Shown: positions 1 through 8,154 of the stretch, piece by piece
Layout: each line of letters begins with the position of its first letter
How positions within the stretch are numbered: the first letter of the stretch is position 1
Source: Actinomycetes bacterium
GTDB lineage: Bacteria > Actinomycetota > Actinomycetes > Actinomycetales > Microbacteriaceae
DNA length: 16,327 nt
Assembly (NCBI GenBank): GCA_030425055.1
Contig: JAUHVN010000023.1
Location: 1 to 16,327, forward strand
Direction: 5' to 3'
Program-made: the position numbers and the translations under genes
Notes under the pieces: generated by a model
What the model was told of the DNA's origin: nothing
Databases searched by the model: none
The model's input: only the letters and a program-made list of their open reading frames with translations

Positions 1-790
1 CGACGACGACAGCATCGAGGGCGACGAGGTGGTGTTCCCCGACGGCTACGACCGCCTGCCGCATCGCCTGGCCGACGGCCTGGACGTGCGGCTCGGACAC
101 GTCGTCTCGCGGGTGGAGTGGTCGGCCGATGTGGTGACGGTGTCCACCGACGCGGGCGTGTTCGCCGCCGACACCGCCGTCGTGACGGTGCCCGTCGGCG
201 TGCTGCAGTCGGACGAGTTCGCGATCGAGCCTCCCCTGCCCGAACCCGTGTCGGGCGCACTGAGCCGGTTGCGGATGAACGCGTTCGAGAAGGTCTTCCT
301 CGAGTTCCCCGAGCGGTTCTGGGACGCGGGCGTCTACGCGATCCGCCAGCAGGGTCCCGAGGGTCGCTGGTGGCACTCGTGGTACGACCTGACGCCGCTG
401 CACGGCACACCGACGCTGCTCACCTTCGCCGCGGGACCGGCGGCGACCGGCATCCGGGACTGGAGCGAGAGCCAGGTGGTCGACTCGATCCTGATGCAGC
501 TGCGCCGCCTCTACGGCGAGCGCGTCCCCGCACCCACGCGCGTGTGGATCACCGCGTGGCAGGACGACCCCTTCGCGCACGGCTCGTATGCGTACATGAC
601 CGTCGGCTCGACCACGGCCGACCACGATCTGCTGGCGACCCCCGTCGGCGGAGTGCTGCATCTCGCGGGCGAGGCGACGTGGACCGACGACCCGGCGACG
701 GTGCCCGCCGCGATGTTCTCCGGGCACCGGGCGGCGGAGCGCATCCTCGGTCGCGGCATCCCGATCGAACGGCTCTGGTCGGACCGCTGA
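1..790 (+). CDS. Flavin-dependent (mono/poly)amine oxidase, C-terminal part
   Basis: This is the last 262 codons of a gene cut by the left edge. The frame is open from base 2 (DDDSIEGDEVV...), so the GTG at 29 is internal and not a start. The product resembles FAD-dependent amine oxidases, which oxidise primary or secondary amines to aldehyde or imine with release of H2O2. A GDEVVFPDGYDRLP segment matches the region before the second FAD-contacting strand of this family. Near the end, LHLAGEATW (about 655-681) followed by VPAAMFSGHRAAERIL is the classic C-terminal FAD-binding motif. The N-terminal Rossmann GxGxxG lies outside the window. It ends 6 bases from the convergent permease gene, so a shared role in amine uptake and oxidation is plausible. 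The substrate (putrescine, aromatic amine or other) cannot be read from this fragment. Family call is firm; substrate is open. Confidence 0.9.
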   Translation, partial: DDDSIEGDEVVFPDGYDRLPHRLADGLDVRLGHVVSRVEWSADVVTVSTDAGVFAADTAVVTVPVGVLQSDEFAIEPPLPEPVSGALSRLRMNAFEKVFLEFPERFWDAGVYAIRQQGPEGRWWHSWYDLTPLHGTPTLLTFAAGPAATGIRDWSESQVVDSILMQLRRLYGERVPAPTRVWITAWQDDPFAHGSYAYMTVGSTTADHDLLATPVGGVLHLAGEATWTDDPATVPAAMFSGHRAAERILGRGIPIERLWSDR

Positions 791-796
791 CGCTCG

Positions 797-2335
797 TCAG
801 ACCCCGCCGTCGACCGATCGCGTCGCCTCGGCCGGGTCGTCGGGCACGAGCACGGGCGTCTCGCGGTTCAGCGATTCACCGCGGAAGAACGGCTTGGATC
901 CCGGGAACGCGAACCACAGGAACATGAGCAGCACCCCGAACGCGAGGGCGCCGATGCCGATCACGAACGTGCCGCCGATGCCGAACAGCACGGTGTAGCC
1001 GTAGTCGACGTCGTACATGTCGATCGCCGACTGCACGAACGCATAGGTGAGCATGAGCGCACCGAGCAGGGGAAGAAGGCCTCGGAACACGAACGATCTC
1101 GCCGAGGTGAACAGCTCACGGCGGTAGTACCAGACGCACGCGTAGCCGGTGATCGCGTAGTAGAACGCGATCGCCAGGCCGAGCGACAGGATCGAGTCCT
1201 GCAGGATGTTGTCGCTGATGAGCGTCATGCCGATGTAGTAGATGCTCGCGACGACGCCCATGACGATCGTCGAGAACGACGGCGTGCGGTACCGCGGGTG
1301 CACGGTGAGGAAGCGCCGCGGCAGCGCGCGGTACGCGGCCATCGCGAGCGTGCCGCGCGCGGTGGGCAGGATCGTCGTCTGCGTGGACGAGATCGCCGAG
1401 ATGAGCACCGCGACCACCAGCACCCACCCGAAGGGACCCAGGAGACCGTCCTTGATCGCGAGGAAGAAGTCGTCGGCGTTCGCCTCGTTGCCGAGTCCCG
1501 TGCCGCTGTCGCCGAGACCGGCGTACATCATCGCCGCGATCGTGACCGTGACGTAGGTGAACAGCAGCAGGACGCACGTGAGCAGGGCGGCCAGTCCCGG
1601 GATGCGCTTGGGATCCTTCGTCTCCTCGTTGAGCGCGAGGCACGTGTCCCACCCCCAGTAGATGAAGAGGGCGAGCAGCACCGCCTCGGTGAAGGCGCTC
1701 CAGTCGGTGAAGGCGAGCGGGTTCAGCCACTCCCAGTCGAACGGCGTCGGGTTCGGGGCGGATCCGTCGAAGAACTGCCAGAGCGCCGCGACGACGAAGA
1801 TCGCGAGCGCGAGGTACTGGATGCCGAGGAGGATGTTCTGGATGCGCTCGCCGATCTCGACGCCGCGCCAGCTCACCCACGTCATGGCCGCGATGAAGAC
1901 CACCCCGGTCGCGGTCACGAGCGGCACGTTGTCGGCGAGCGACCCGTCGCCGAAGAGCGACCAGAAGTAGATGCCGGCGATCTGCGCGAGGTTCGCGAGC
2001 ACGACCATGCCGGCGACCGCGACGCCCCAGCCGCCGAGCCACCCGACCCACGGCCCGAACGCCTTCGTTCCCCACGTGAACGTGGTGCCGCAGTCGGGGA
2101 TCTCGTTGTTGAGCTCGCGGTAGGCGTACGCGATGAACAGCATCGGGATGAACGCGAGCACGAACGCGATCGGCGCCTGTCCGCCCACGGCCAGCACGAC
2201 GAAGCCGAGCGTCGCGACGAGGGAGTACACCGGGGCCGTCGAGGCCAGGCCGATGACCGTCGAGCCCCAGAGCCCCAGCGTCCCTGCTGCGAGCCCCTTG
2301 CCCTCCGGCCGATCCAGCTGAATCGGGGATGTCAC
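797..2335 (-). CDS. APC-superfamily amino-acid/amine permease
   Basis: A 512-aa integral membrane permease with about 12 hydrophobic segments. The N-terminal GLWGSTVIGLASTAP (residues 21-35) fits the TM1 substrate-binding loop of APC transporters. IYWGWDTCLALNEETKDPKRIPG (about 225-247) fits the TM6 to TM7 region. The C-terminal 30 residues are hydrophilic and probably cytoplasmic. Such proteins usually import amino acids or polyamines by proton symport; the substrate is not evident. The reading frame stays open far upstream inside the ftsK-like gene, but homology begins at TSPIQLDRPEGKGLAAG. I therefore chose the GTG at 2335; the GTG at 2338 directly before it is an equal alternative. A promoter at 2346-2374 puts transcription start at or next to these GTGs, and there is no convincing Shine-Dalgarno, so the mRNA is probably leaderless. 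The gene is convergent with the amine oxidase. Confidence 0.9.
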   Translation of the reverse strand: MTSPIQLDRPEGKGLAAGTLGLWGSTVIGLASTAPVYSLVATLGFVVLAVGGQAPIAFVLAFIPMLFIAYAYRELNNEIPDCGTTFTWGTKAFGPWVGWLGGWGVAVAGMVVLANLAQIAGIYFWSLFGDGSLADNVPLVTATGVVFIAAMTWVSWRGVEIGERIQNILLGIQYLALAIFVVAALWQFFDGSAPNPTPFDWEWLNPLAFTDWSAFTEAVLLALFIYWGWDTCLALNEETKDPKRIPGLAALLTCVLLLFTYVTVTIAAMMYAGLGDSGTGLGNEANADDFFLAIKDGLLGPFGWVLVVAVLISAISSTQTTILPTARGTLAMAAYRALPRRFLTVHPRYRTPSFSTIVMGVVASIYYIGMTLISDNILQDSILSLGLAIAFYYAITGYACVWYYRRELFTSARSFVFRGLLPLLGALMLTYAFVQSAIDMYDVDYGYTVLFGIGGTFVIGIGALAFGVLLMFLWFAFPGSKPFFRGESLNRETPVLVPDDPAEATRSVDGGV

Positions 2336-2345
2336 CACACCCCGA

Positions 2346-2374
2346 ACGCTAGGGTCCGGCGCTCCCGCGGTCAA
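2346..2374 (-). promoter_or_regulatory. Sigma-70/SigA-type promoter of the APC permease
   Basis: On the minus strand, TTGACC (2374-2369) is followed by exactly 17 bases and then TAGCGT (2351-2346), which fits the actinobacterial TAnnnT -10 form. Predicted transcription start is about 7-8 bases downstream, at 2338-2339. That coincides with the tandem GTG start codons, implying a leaderless transcript. The -35 hexamer contains the TGA stop codon of the upstream ftsK-like gene (2373-2371), so the promoter is wedged into the gene junction. This is the best-matching promoter in the window. Confidence 0.65.
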
Positions 2375-5154
2375 GACGATTCCGTGACGCGTTCCGAGTG
2401 GGTGTCGGACCGCGGCAGGACGATGCGCACCGCTTCGGCGCCCGCGTCGATCAACCAGGCCCGCCCCCGGCCCGGATGGCAGAACGGCGGCAGGGACCGC
2501 GATCCGGTGAGCACCCGGTACTCCGCCGCGCACCCCGCGTCGATCGCGAGCTGATGGTCGCCGCGGAGCGACGCCAGCACCCGCCAGTGCCGCTGCCAGT
2601 CGTCGGGGGCGCCGTGGACGAGCACGCGTCCGTCGGCGGTGACCGCGGGATCGGCGACGTACTCGTCGAGCGACACGACGCGCAGCTCGCGCTCCCGCCA
2701 CGCCTCGAGCGCGGCCCGCGAGGAGGGTCCGGGCCGGCCGACCCACCCGGTGAGCGGAGCACCGGGATGCCAGGGCGGGGGCTGCTCGACGACCCCGGCC
2801 ACCCGGGGCGGCGGCAGCGCGACCTGCACGGCGGTGCCGTCCAGGCGCGCTCGACCGGCCGGCGCCCCCGCGGTGAAGTGGTCGGCGACGCCGCCCGCGG
2901 CGACGTGGTCGGTGCGCGACGGCAACGGCAGCAGCATCCGGCGGGGCAGGAGGTCGAGCACGCGCGCGGCCGCTCCGGATGCTCGTCGCGCGGACGCGAC
3001 GACGAGCGATCCGGTGGCGCCCGCCGTGCGCGCCAGGTGCTCGATGCGCTCCAGCATCTCCTGCGCGTACTCGGGCGGCAGACCCGCCAGCAGTGCGTCG
3101 ACATCGTCGATCGCGACGACCGTGCCCCGCTCGACGGGTGCATCGGTCGCGAGACAGACCGCGTCCCACGCCTGTTCGAGGTCGGCGGGCACCCGCACGA
3201 GACGATCGGCCTGTGCCGAGACCAGGTCGATCACGGTCGTCAGTCCCGAACCCGCACCGCCGATGACCGCCAGGCCGCGATCCGCCAGCGCGAGCCCCGC
3301 CGTCCCCTGGCGCTGACGGTCCGGCTCATCGGCGAGACCCAGCGCGATCGCGCCGTCGGGGCGGACGAGATCGCTGAGCTCGATCCGACGGGGCAACGGC
3401 GGCAGCCACGTACGCGGAGCGTGCTGCCCGGCGGCGCGTTCGGCCACGCGCGCGATGTCGTCGGAGTCCGCGCGGGCGATGCGCACCCGCTCGGGCGCCG
3501 CATCACCGGCGCGCCGCACGAGCGCGACACCGCGGCCCGCCACGCCGCCGGGGATCCGGGCCGCGGCGTCCGTGCCGACGACGGTTCGGCTGTCGACGGG
3601 GTCGGCGACCCGCAGGCTCAGTCGCAGCGGCACATTGGCCAGCAGACGCTCGCGCACGATGCCGGTCACCCGCTGCGTTCCCAGCACGAGGTGGATGCCG
3701 AGCGCGCGGCCGCGTGCGGCGAGATCGGCGAACATCGCGTCGAGCTCGGGGTGGTCGGCCAGGAGCGCCGCGAACTCGTCGACCACGACCACGAGGCGAG
3801 GCAGCTCGACGCGGGGATCGAGGATGTCGCGCGCACCCGCGTCGGCGAGCGCGCTCTCACGTCGACGGACCTCGGCGCGCAGGCTCTCGAGCGCCCGCCG
3901 CGCTCCTCCGCCGTCGAGATCGGTGACGACGCCGACCACGTGAGGCAGACCCGCCAGCGGCTCGAAGGCGCTGCCTCCCTTGAAGTCGGCGAGCAGGAAT
4001 GTCACCTGCGCCGTGCTGTGCGTCGTGCACAGGGCGACGATCCAGCTGATGAGCAACTCGCTCTTGCCCGATCCCGTGATGCCCGCCACGATCGCGTGGG
4101 GGCCGTCGGCGACGAGATCCACCAGAGCGGGGCCGTCCTCGCCGACCCCGAAGACGGCCTCGAGCGCGTGCCGACCCTGCGCCGCGCCCGCACCCGACAG
4201 CGACGAGAGGGCCAGCGCGGGCGGCGGCGCGGCCGAGACGCCGAGGACGACCTCGGCGCGTGACGCGAGGCCGCGCGCGATCCTCTCCGCCTGCTCGAGT
4301 GCCACGGCTTCGGGTGCGACGACGCGATCCGTCCCGTGGTGCGACACGACGGCGCGGCCCGGCGCGTCCACCCGCACGACGACGGCGCACCGGGTCGGAC
4401 GCGTGCCGGACGAATCGGCGCGCGCGATCACGAGGTCGGCATCCGCCGTCGTGGCCAGCGCGAGCGTCGCGCCCTCGGTGACCAGCCGATGCGGCAGCTC
4501 TGCGGCCCAGGCGTCCCCGCCGCGCAGCGGCCCGACCAGGCGCAGCGTGCCGGGCGGCACCGTGAGAGCCGCCTGCAGGACGAGCGCCCGATGGACCGCG
4601 GCGGCCGCCACGCCGTCGCCGACGACGACGATGCCGTCTCGCGGATCGACGATCACCGGCGCCCCGGCGAGCACCGAGGCGCGCGTCCGCAGCGACGACG
4701 ACTCGGGGTCGCCGCGTCCGCCCGTCACCGACAGCCCCGACGGCGCCTCACCCGCACCGATCACGAGCACACCCGCGTCGCGCGCGCGCCAGATCGCGTC
4801 GCCGGCATTCACCGCACCCGCGACATCCGGATGCCGCATCCACCGCGCCTCACGCTCGCGGGCGTGCCGCACCTCGATCTCGGCCGCGACGCGCCGCCGC
4901 GTGCCCGCCGCGGCGGCTTCCGCGCGACGTCGGCCGGATCGCGCCGCCCGGCGGTGGTCGAGCATCGAGGCGATCGCGATGAGCGGCCCGAGAGCCGCCA
5001 GCCACAGCGTGAGCAACGAGCCGGTCACAGCCCACAGTGCGACAGCGCCGATCATCGGGACGACCGAGGCCACGAGCGGCAGCGGCGGGCGGGCCGGGGG
5101 CTCCCACGCATCGGGCAGGACGAGCGGCTCCGCCGCGTCGAGTGCTGTGGTCAC
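2371..5154 (-). CDS. Membrane-anchored FtsK/SpoIIIE ATPase, EssC/EccC-like (orphan type VII secretion-type)
   Basis: A 927-aa protein. Residues about 25-65 hold two hydrophobic segments, followed by a basic, charged stretch (67-110), giving a membrane anchor with a cytoplasmic body. The first FtsK/SpoIIIE domain (about 330-560) is intact. It has Walker A GITGSGKSE (358-366), the EssC/EccC-typical ADFKGGSAFEPL (389-400), Walker B VVVVDEFAAL (455-464) and LGTQR (491-495). A second nucleotide-binding-like domain follows (about 605-780). Its P-loop reads GGAGSGLTT (632-640), with Leu for the essential Lys, and its Walker B-like segment is VVAIDDVDALL (679-689); it probably does not hydrolyse ATP. 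EccC/EssC proteins usually carry three ATPase modules; here the C-terminal 140 residues show none. There is no gamma DNA-binding domain, which argues against a chromosome-partitioning FtsK. The start is GTG with a GGGGGA run immediately before it, too close for an ideal ribosome site. The gene lies 99 bases after the phosphatase gene. No WXG100 substrate is seen in the window. The role is inferred; family call is good. Confidence 0.85.
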   Translation of the reverse strand: MTTALDAAEPLVLPDAWEPPARPPLPLVASVVPMIGAVALWAVTGSLLTLWLAALGPLIAIASMLDHRRAARSGRRRAEAAAAGTRRRVAAEIEVRHAREREARWMRHPDVAGAVNAGDAIWRARDAGVLVIGAGEAPSGLSVTGGRGDPESSSLRTRASVLAGAPVIVDPRDGIVVVGDGVAAAAVHRALVLQAALTVPPGTLRLVGPLRGGDAWAAELPHRLVTEGATLALATTADADLVIARADSSGTRPTRCAVVVRVDAPGRAVVSHHGTDRVVAPEAVALEQAERIARGLASRAEVVLGVSAAPPPALALSSLSGAGAAQGRHALEAVFGVGEDGPALVDLVADGPHAIVAGITGSGKSELLISWIVALCTTHSTAQVTFLLADFKGGSAFEPLAGLPHVVGVVTDLDGGGARRALESLRAEVRRRESALADAGARDILDPRVELPRLVVVVDEFAALLADHPELDAMFADLAARGRALGIHLVLGTQRVTGIVRERLLANVPLRLSLRVADPVDSRTVVGTDAAARIPGGVAGRGVALVRRAGDAAPERVRIARADSDDIARVAERAAGQHAPRTWLPPLPRRIELSDLVRPDGAIALGLADEPDRQRQGTAGLALADRGLAVIGGAGSGLTTVIDLVSAQADRLVRVPADLEQAWDAVCLATDAPVERGTVVAIDDVDALLAGLPPEYAQEMLERIEHLARTAGATGSLVVASARRASGAAARVLDLLPRRMLLPLPSRTDHVAAGGVADHFTAGAPAGRARLDGTAVQVALPPPRVAGVVEQPPPWHPGAPLTGWVGRPGPSSRAALEAWRERELRVVSLDEYVADPAVTADGRVLVHGAPDDWQRHWRVLASLRGDHQLAIDAGCAAEYRVLTGSRSLPPFCHPGRGRAWLIDAGAEAVRIVLPRSDTHSERVTESS

Positions 5155-5180
5155 TCCCCCATCACAGCGCCGCTCCGAAC

Positions 5181-5219
5181 GGCATCCGCTGCGCCGTCGC
5201 CGATCTGTGGACGGATGCC
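5181..5219. repeat. 8-bp inverted repeat with 23-bp spacer in the PP2C/ftsK-like gap
   Basis: GGCATCCG (5181-5188) and CGGATGCC (5212-5219) are perfect inverse copies in the 99-bp gap between the phosphatase stop and the EssC-like start. On the minus strand this could fold as a hairpin after the phosphatase gene or serve as a protein-binding site. There is no T-run behind it. The core hexamer GCATCC is generally frequent in this window, so chance pairing is possible. Confidence 0.35.
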
Positions 5220-5253
5220 CCCACTGCCACGCCTGGGGAGGAGCGGGCGTCGG

Positions 5254-6045
5254 TCAGGACGTCTGTGCGCCCACCGACTCGCGCAGGGCGACATCGAGCA
5301 CGATGATCGTGATGTTGTCGCGTCCGCCGTTCTCGAGTGCGGCGTCGAGCATCGCCGTCACGGCGGCGGCCGGGTCGGCGTTCTCGCCGAGGAAGTGCAG
5401 GATGCCGTAGTCGGTGAGCTCCTTGGTGAGCCCGTCCGAGCAGATGACGAAGCGGTCGCCGTCGACGATGTCGATGCGGACGTAGTCGGGGATCACGCCT
5501 TCGGTGGGGCCGACCGCGCGGGTGATGACGTTGCCGTACGGGTGGTTCTCGGCCTCTTCGGGGCTCAGTCGCCCCGCCGCGACCAGCTCCTGGACCACGG
5601 AGTGGTCGGTCGTGACCTGCACCACGGATCCGTCGCGGACGAGGTAGACGCGGGAGTCGCCGATGTTGAGCGTCACCCAGTGCGGCTCGTCGCCGTCAAC
5701 GCTGAGGAAGACGCCCGTCACGGTCGTGCCGGTGCCCTCATCGGTCGTCTCGGGGTGCAGTGCGATGTCGGTGACTGCCGCCGCGAGCGCATCCTCGATG
5801 GCCTCGGTGCTGACCTGCCCGCTCTCGGCCACGGCCCGCAGTCGATCGACGGTGCTGGCGCTCGCGATCTCGCCGCCCAGGTGGCCGCCCATCCCGTCCG
5901 CGACCACGAACAGGGGGAACGCCGTCATCATCGCGTCCTGATTGACCTCGCGACGACGGCCCGTGTCGGTGGCCGCCGCCCACGAGAGCTCGAGCTCTCC
6001 ACCGGGCACCGGAACACTGCGGGTCTGGGTGGATACCTCGGGCAC
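5254..6045 (-). CDS. PP2C-family (PPM) serine/threonine protein phosphatase
   Basis: A 263-aa single-domain PPM phosphatase that removes phosphate from Ser/Thr residues using two Mn/Mg ions. Metal-ligand motifs are all present: RREVNQD (31-37), VADGMGGHLGG (48-58), LNIGDSRVYL (126-135), FVICSDGL (199-206) and GGRDNITII (240-248). No transmembrane segment or signal peptide is visible, so it should be cytoplasmic. The length matches the stand-alone bacterial PstP/PrpC core without the extracellular domain of PstP. The GTG start at 6045 is supported by GGAGG at 6053-6057, seven bases away. A TAGTAT hexamer (6115-6110) is a possible -10 element but lacks a good -35. It lies upstream of the EssC-like ATPase on the same strand, so the two may be co-transcribed. 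The partner kinase is not in the window, and the target is unknown. Confidence 0.93.
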   Translation of the reverse strand: MPEVSTQTRSVPVPGGELELSWAAATDTGRRREVNQDAMMTAFPLFVVADGMGGHLGGEIASASTVDRLRAVAESGQVSTEAIEDALAAAVTDIALHPETTDEGTGTTVTGVFLSVDGDEPHWVTLNIGDSRVYLVRDGSVVQVTTDHSVVQELVAAGRLSPEEAENHPYGNVITRAVGPTEGVIPDYVRIDIVDGDRFVICSDGLTKELTDYGILHFLGENADPAAAVTAMLDAALENGGRDNITIIVLDVALRESVGAQTS

Positions 6046-6052
6046 GCCCTGT

Positions 6053-6057
6053 CCTCC
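6053..6057 (-). promoter_or_regulatory. Ribosome binding site of the PP2C gene
   Basis: GGAGG within CGGGGAGGAC, seven bases before the GTG at 6045. It fixes the start codon. Confidence 0.7.
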
Positions 6058-6105
6058 CCGTCGGCCGGCTGCGTCACCGCCCGGCCGTCTGGCGGGTCGG
6101 CGTGC

Positions 6106-8154
6106 TCACATACTAGTGGTTCCTCCGGGCTCGCCCTCGGACGCCGTGGCGGACGGCGCGGCAGTCGGCACGCTCGCGGTCACCGGCTCACCGGCGACCA
6201 GCGGGGCCACGTCGGGGTCGCTGTCGTCTTCGAGCGGGGCCTCGAACTGTGCGTTGTACAGGCGGAAGTACGCACCGCGCGCTCGCAGGAGCTCGTCGTG
6301 CGAGCCCTGCTCGACGATCGATCCGTCCTCCATGACGAGGATGAGATCGGCGTCGCGGATGGTCGACAGCCGGTGCGCGATCACGAACGCCGTCCGGTCG
6401 GCACGCAGACGCGACATCGCCCGCTGGATCAGCAGCTCGGTGCGGGTGTCGACCGAGCTGGTCGCCTCATCGAGGATCAGGATGCGCGGGTCGGCCAGGA
6501 ACGCCCGTGCGATCGTCACGAGCTGACGCTCGCCGACGCTCAGGTTCGTGGCGTCGTCGTCGAGCTCGGTGTCGTAGCCGTCGGGGAGCGCATGGACGAA
6601 GCGGTCGACGTACGCCGCGGTCGCGGCATCCACGATCTCCTCCTCGGTCGCGCCCGGGCGGCCGTACGCGATGTTCTCGCGGATCGTGCCGGCGAACAGC
6701 CACGTGTCCTGCAGCACCATTCCGGTGCGCGAGCGCAGATCGTCGCGTGTCATGCGACGCGTGTCCACGCCGTCGAGCGTGATGCGGCCGACGTCGACGT
6801 CGTAGAAGCGCATGATCAGGTTCACGAGCGTGGTCTTGCCGGCGCCCGTCGGTCCGACGATCGCCACGGTGCTGCCCGGCTTCGCCGCGAGCGACAGTCC
6901 GTCGATGAGCGGCTTGTCCTCGACGTAGCGGAACGCCACGTCGTCGAATTCGAGATCGCTCGCGTCGTCGGGCGCCGTCTCGGCGGGATCGTCGTCGGGC
7001 TCCTGCTCGGGCTCGTCGAGCAGTTCGAAGACGCGCTCGGCGCTCGCGACGCCCGACTGCAGCAGGTTCGCCATCGATCCGAGCTGGCTCAGCGGCTGCG
7101 TGAACTGCCGCGAGTACTGGATGAACGCCTGCACGTCTCCGATCGACAGCAGCCCGCCCGCGACCTGGAGGCCGCCGACGACGGCGATCGCGACGTACAC
7201 GAGGTTCCCGACGAACATCATCGCGGGCATGATGATGCCCGAGACGAACTGGGCCCCGAAGCTCGCCCGATACAGTTCCTCGTTCTCGGCGCGGAAGTCC
7301 CGCTCGGCCTCCTGCTGATGCCCGAAGGTCTTCACGATGGCGTGGCCCGAGAACGTCTCCTCGACGCGGGCGTTGAGGATGCCGGTGGTCTTCCACTGCG
7401 CCACGAAGAGCTTCTGCGACCGTCGGGCGACCACGACCGTGATGGCGATCGTGAGCGGGATCGTCACGAGGGCGATGACGGCGAGCAGCGGCGAGATGAC
7501 GAACATCATCACCATGACGCCGACCACGGTCAGCAGCGAGACGATGACCTGCGAGAGCGTCTGCTGCATCGTCTGACCGATGTTGTCGACGTCGTTGGTG
7601 ACGCGGCTGAGCAGTTCCCCCCGCTGCACGCGGTCGAAGTACGACAGCGGCAACCGGTGGATCTTCTCCTCGACCCGCATCCGCAGCCGGTGCATCGCGC
7701 GCTGCACGACGCCGTTGAGGATACGCGCCTGCAGCCAGCCGAAGATGCTCGCGCCGATGTAGATCGCGAGTACGGCGATCATGATCCAGCCGAGCTTCTC
7801 GAAGTCGATCCCGGCACCGGGGGTGAAGTCCATCGCCGAGAGCATGTCGGCCTGCTGCTGCTGGCCGTTCGCGACGAGACCGTCGATGACCTGCTGTTTG
7901 GTGGCCCCCGCGGGCACCTGCATCGAGATGAACCCGGCGAACACCACGTTGGTGCCTTCGCCGAGCACCTTGGGCCCCATGACGCTCAGCGCGACCGAGA
8001 ACACCCCGAGCACGAGCACCGCGATCAGCTGGGGCATGTCGGTGCTCAACGTGCCGAGCAGCCGCTTCGCGCTCGGCCCGAAGTTCTGCGCCTTGGCGGC
8101 GGGGGCCTGCGCCCCGCGTCCCATCGGCCCGCCCAGCGGGCGCCCGCCGCTCAC
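6106..8154 (-). CDS. ABC exporter half-transporter, catalytically competent subunit of a heterodimer
   Basis: A 682-aa fused membrane plus ATPase protein (type IV exporter fold). Residues about 35-350 form the six-helix membrane domain. A long polar loop (about 65-118, Gln-rich) sits between the first two helices. The nucleotide-binding domain (about 400-630) has Walker A GPTGAGKTT (434-442), signature LSVGE (538-542), Walker B ILILDE with catalytic Glu563, and switch His594 in IAHRLST. The signature deviates from LSGGQ, as expected for the subunit that contributes to the degenerate ATP site. A 45-residue acidic/Ala-Pro-Thr tail ends the protein. The frame is open much further upstream, but the real start is the GTG at 8154. 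It overlaps the TGA of the partner gene in the sequence GTGA, indicating translational coupling. The substrate is unknown; drug or lipid export is usual for this group. Confidence 0.92.
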   Translation of the reverse strand: MSGGRPLGGPMGRGAQAPAAKAQNFGPSAKRLLGTLSTDMPQLIAVLVLGVFSVALSVMGPKVLGEGTNVVFAGFISMQVPAGATKQQVIDGLVANGQQQQADMLSAMDFTPGAGIDFEKLGWIMIAVLAIYIGASIFGWLQARILNGVVQRAMHRLRMRVEEKIHRLPLSYFDRVQRGELLSRVTNDVDNIGQTMQQTLSQVIVSLLTVVGVMVMMFVISPLLAVIALVTIPLTIAITVVVARRSQKLFVAQWKTTGILNARVEETFSGHAIVKTFGHQQEAERDFRAENEELYRASFGAQFVSGIIMPAMMFVGNLVYVAIAVVGGLQVAGGLLSIGDVQAFIQYSRQFTQPLSQLGSMANLLQSGVASAERVFELLDEPEQEPDDDPAETAPDDASDLEFDDVAFRYVEDKPLIDGLSLAAKPGSTVAIVGPTGAGKTTLVNLIMRFYDVDVGRITLDGVDTRRMTRDDLRSRTGMVLQDTWLFAGTIRENIAYGRPGATEEEIVDAATAAYVDRFVHALPDGYDTELDDDATNLSVGERQLVTIARAFLADPRILILDEATSSVDTRTELLIQRAMSRLRADRTAFVIAHRLSTIRDADLILVMEDGSIVEQGSHDELLRARGAYFRLYNAQFEAPLEDDSDPDVAPLVAGEPVTASVPTAAPSATASEGEPGGTTSM

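Noticed and set aside
787..800. Palindrome CTGACGCTCGTCAG at the oxidase/permease junction as a bidirectional terminator
   Set aside because: The loop would have only two bases, or the stem only four pairs, and there is no T-run; too weak to call.
2336..3169. N-terminal extension of the permease frame
   Set aside because: It overlaps the EssC-like gene in another frame and is Arg/Ala-rich nonsense; permease homology starts at 2335.
2398..4263. A 621-codon open frame on the + strand
   Set aside because: It is antisense to the EssC-like ATPase gene, with no recognisable domain and shadow-like composition.
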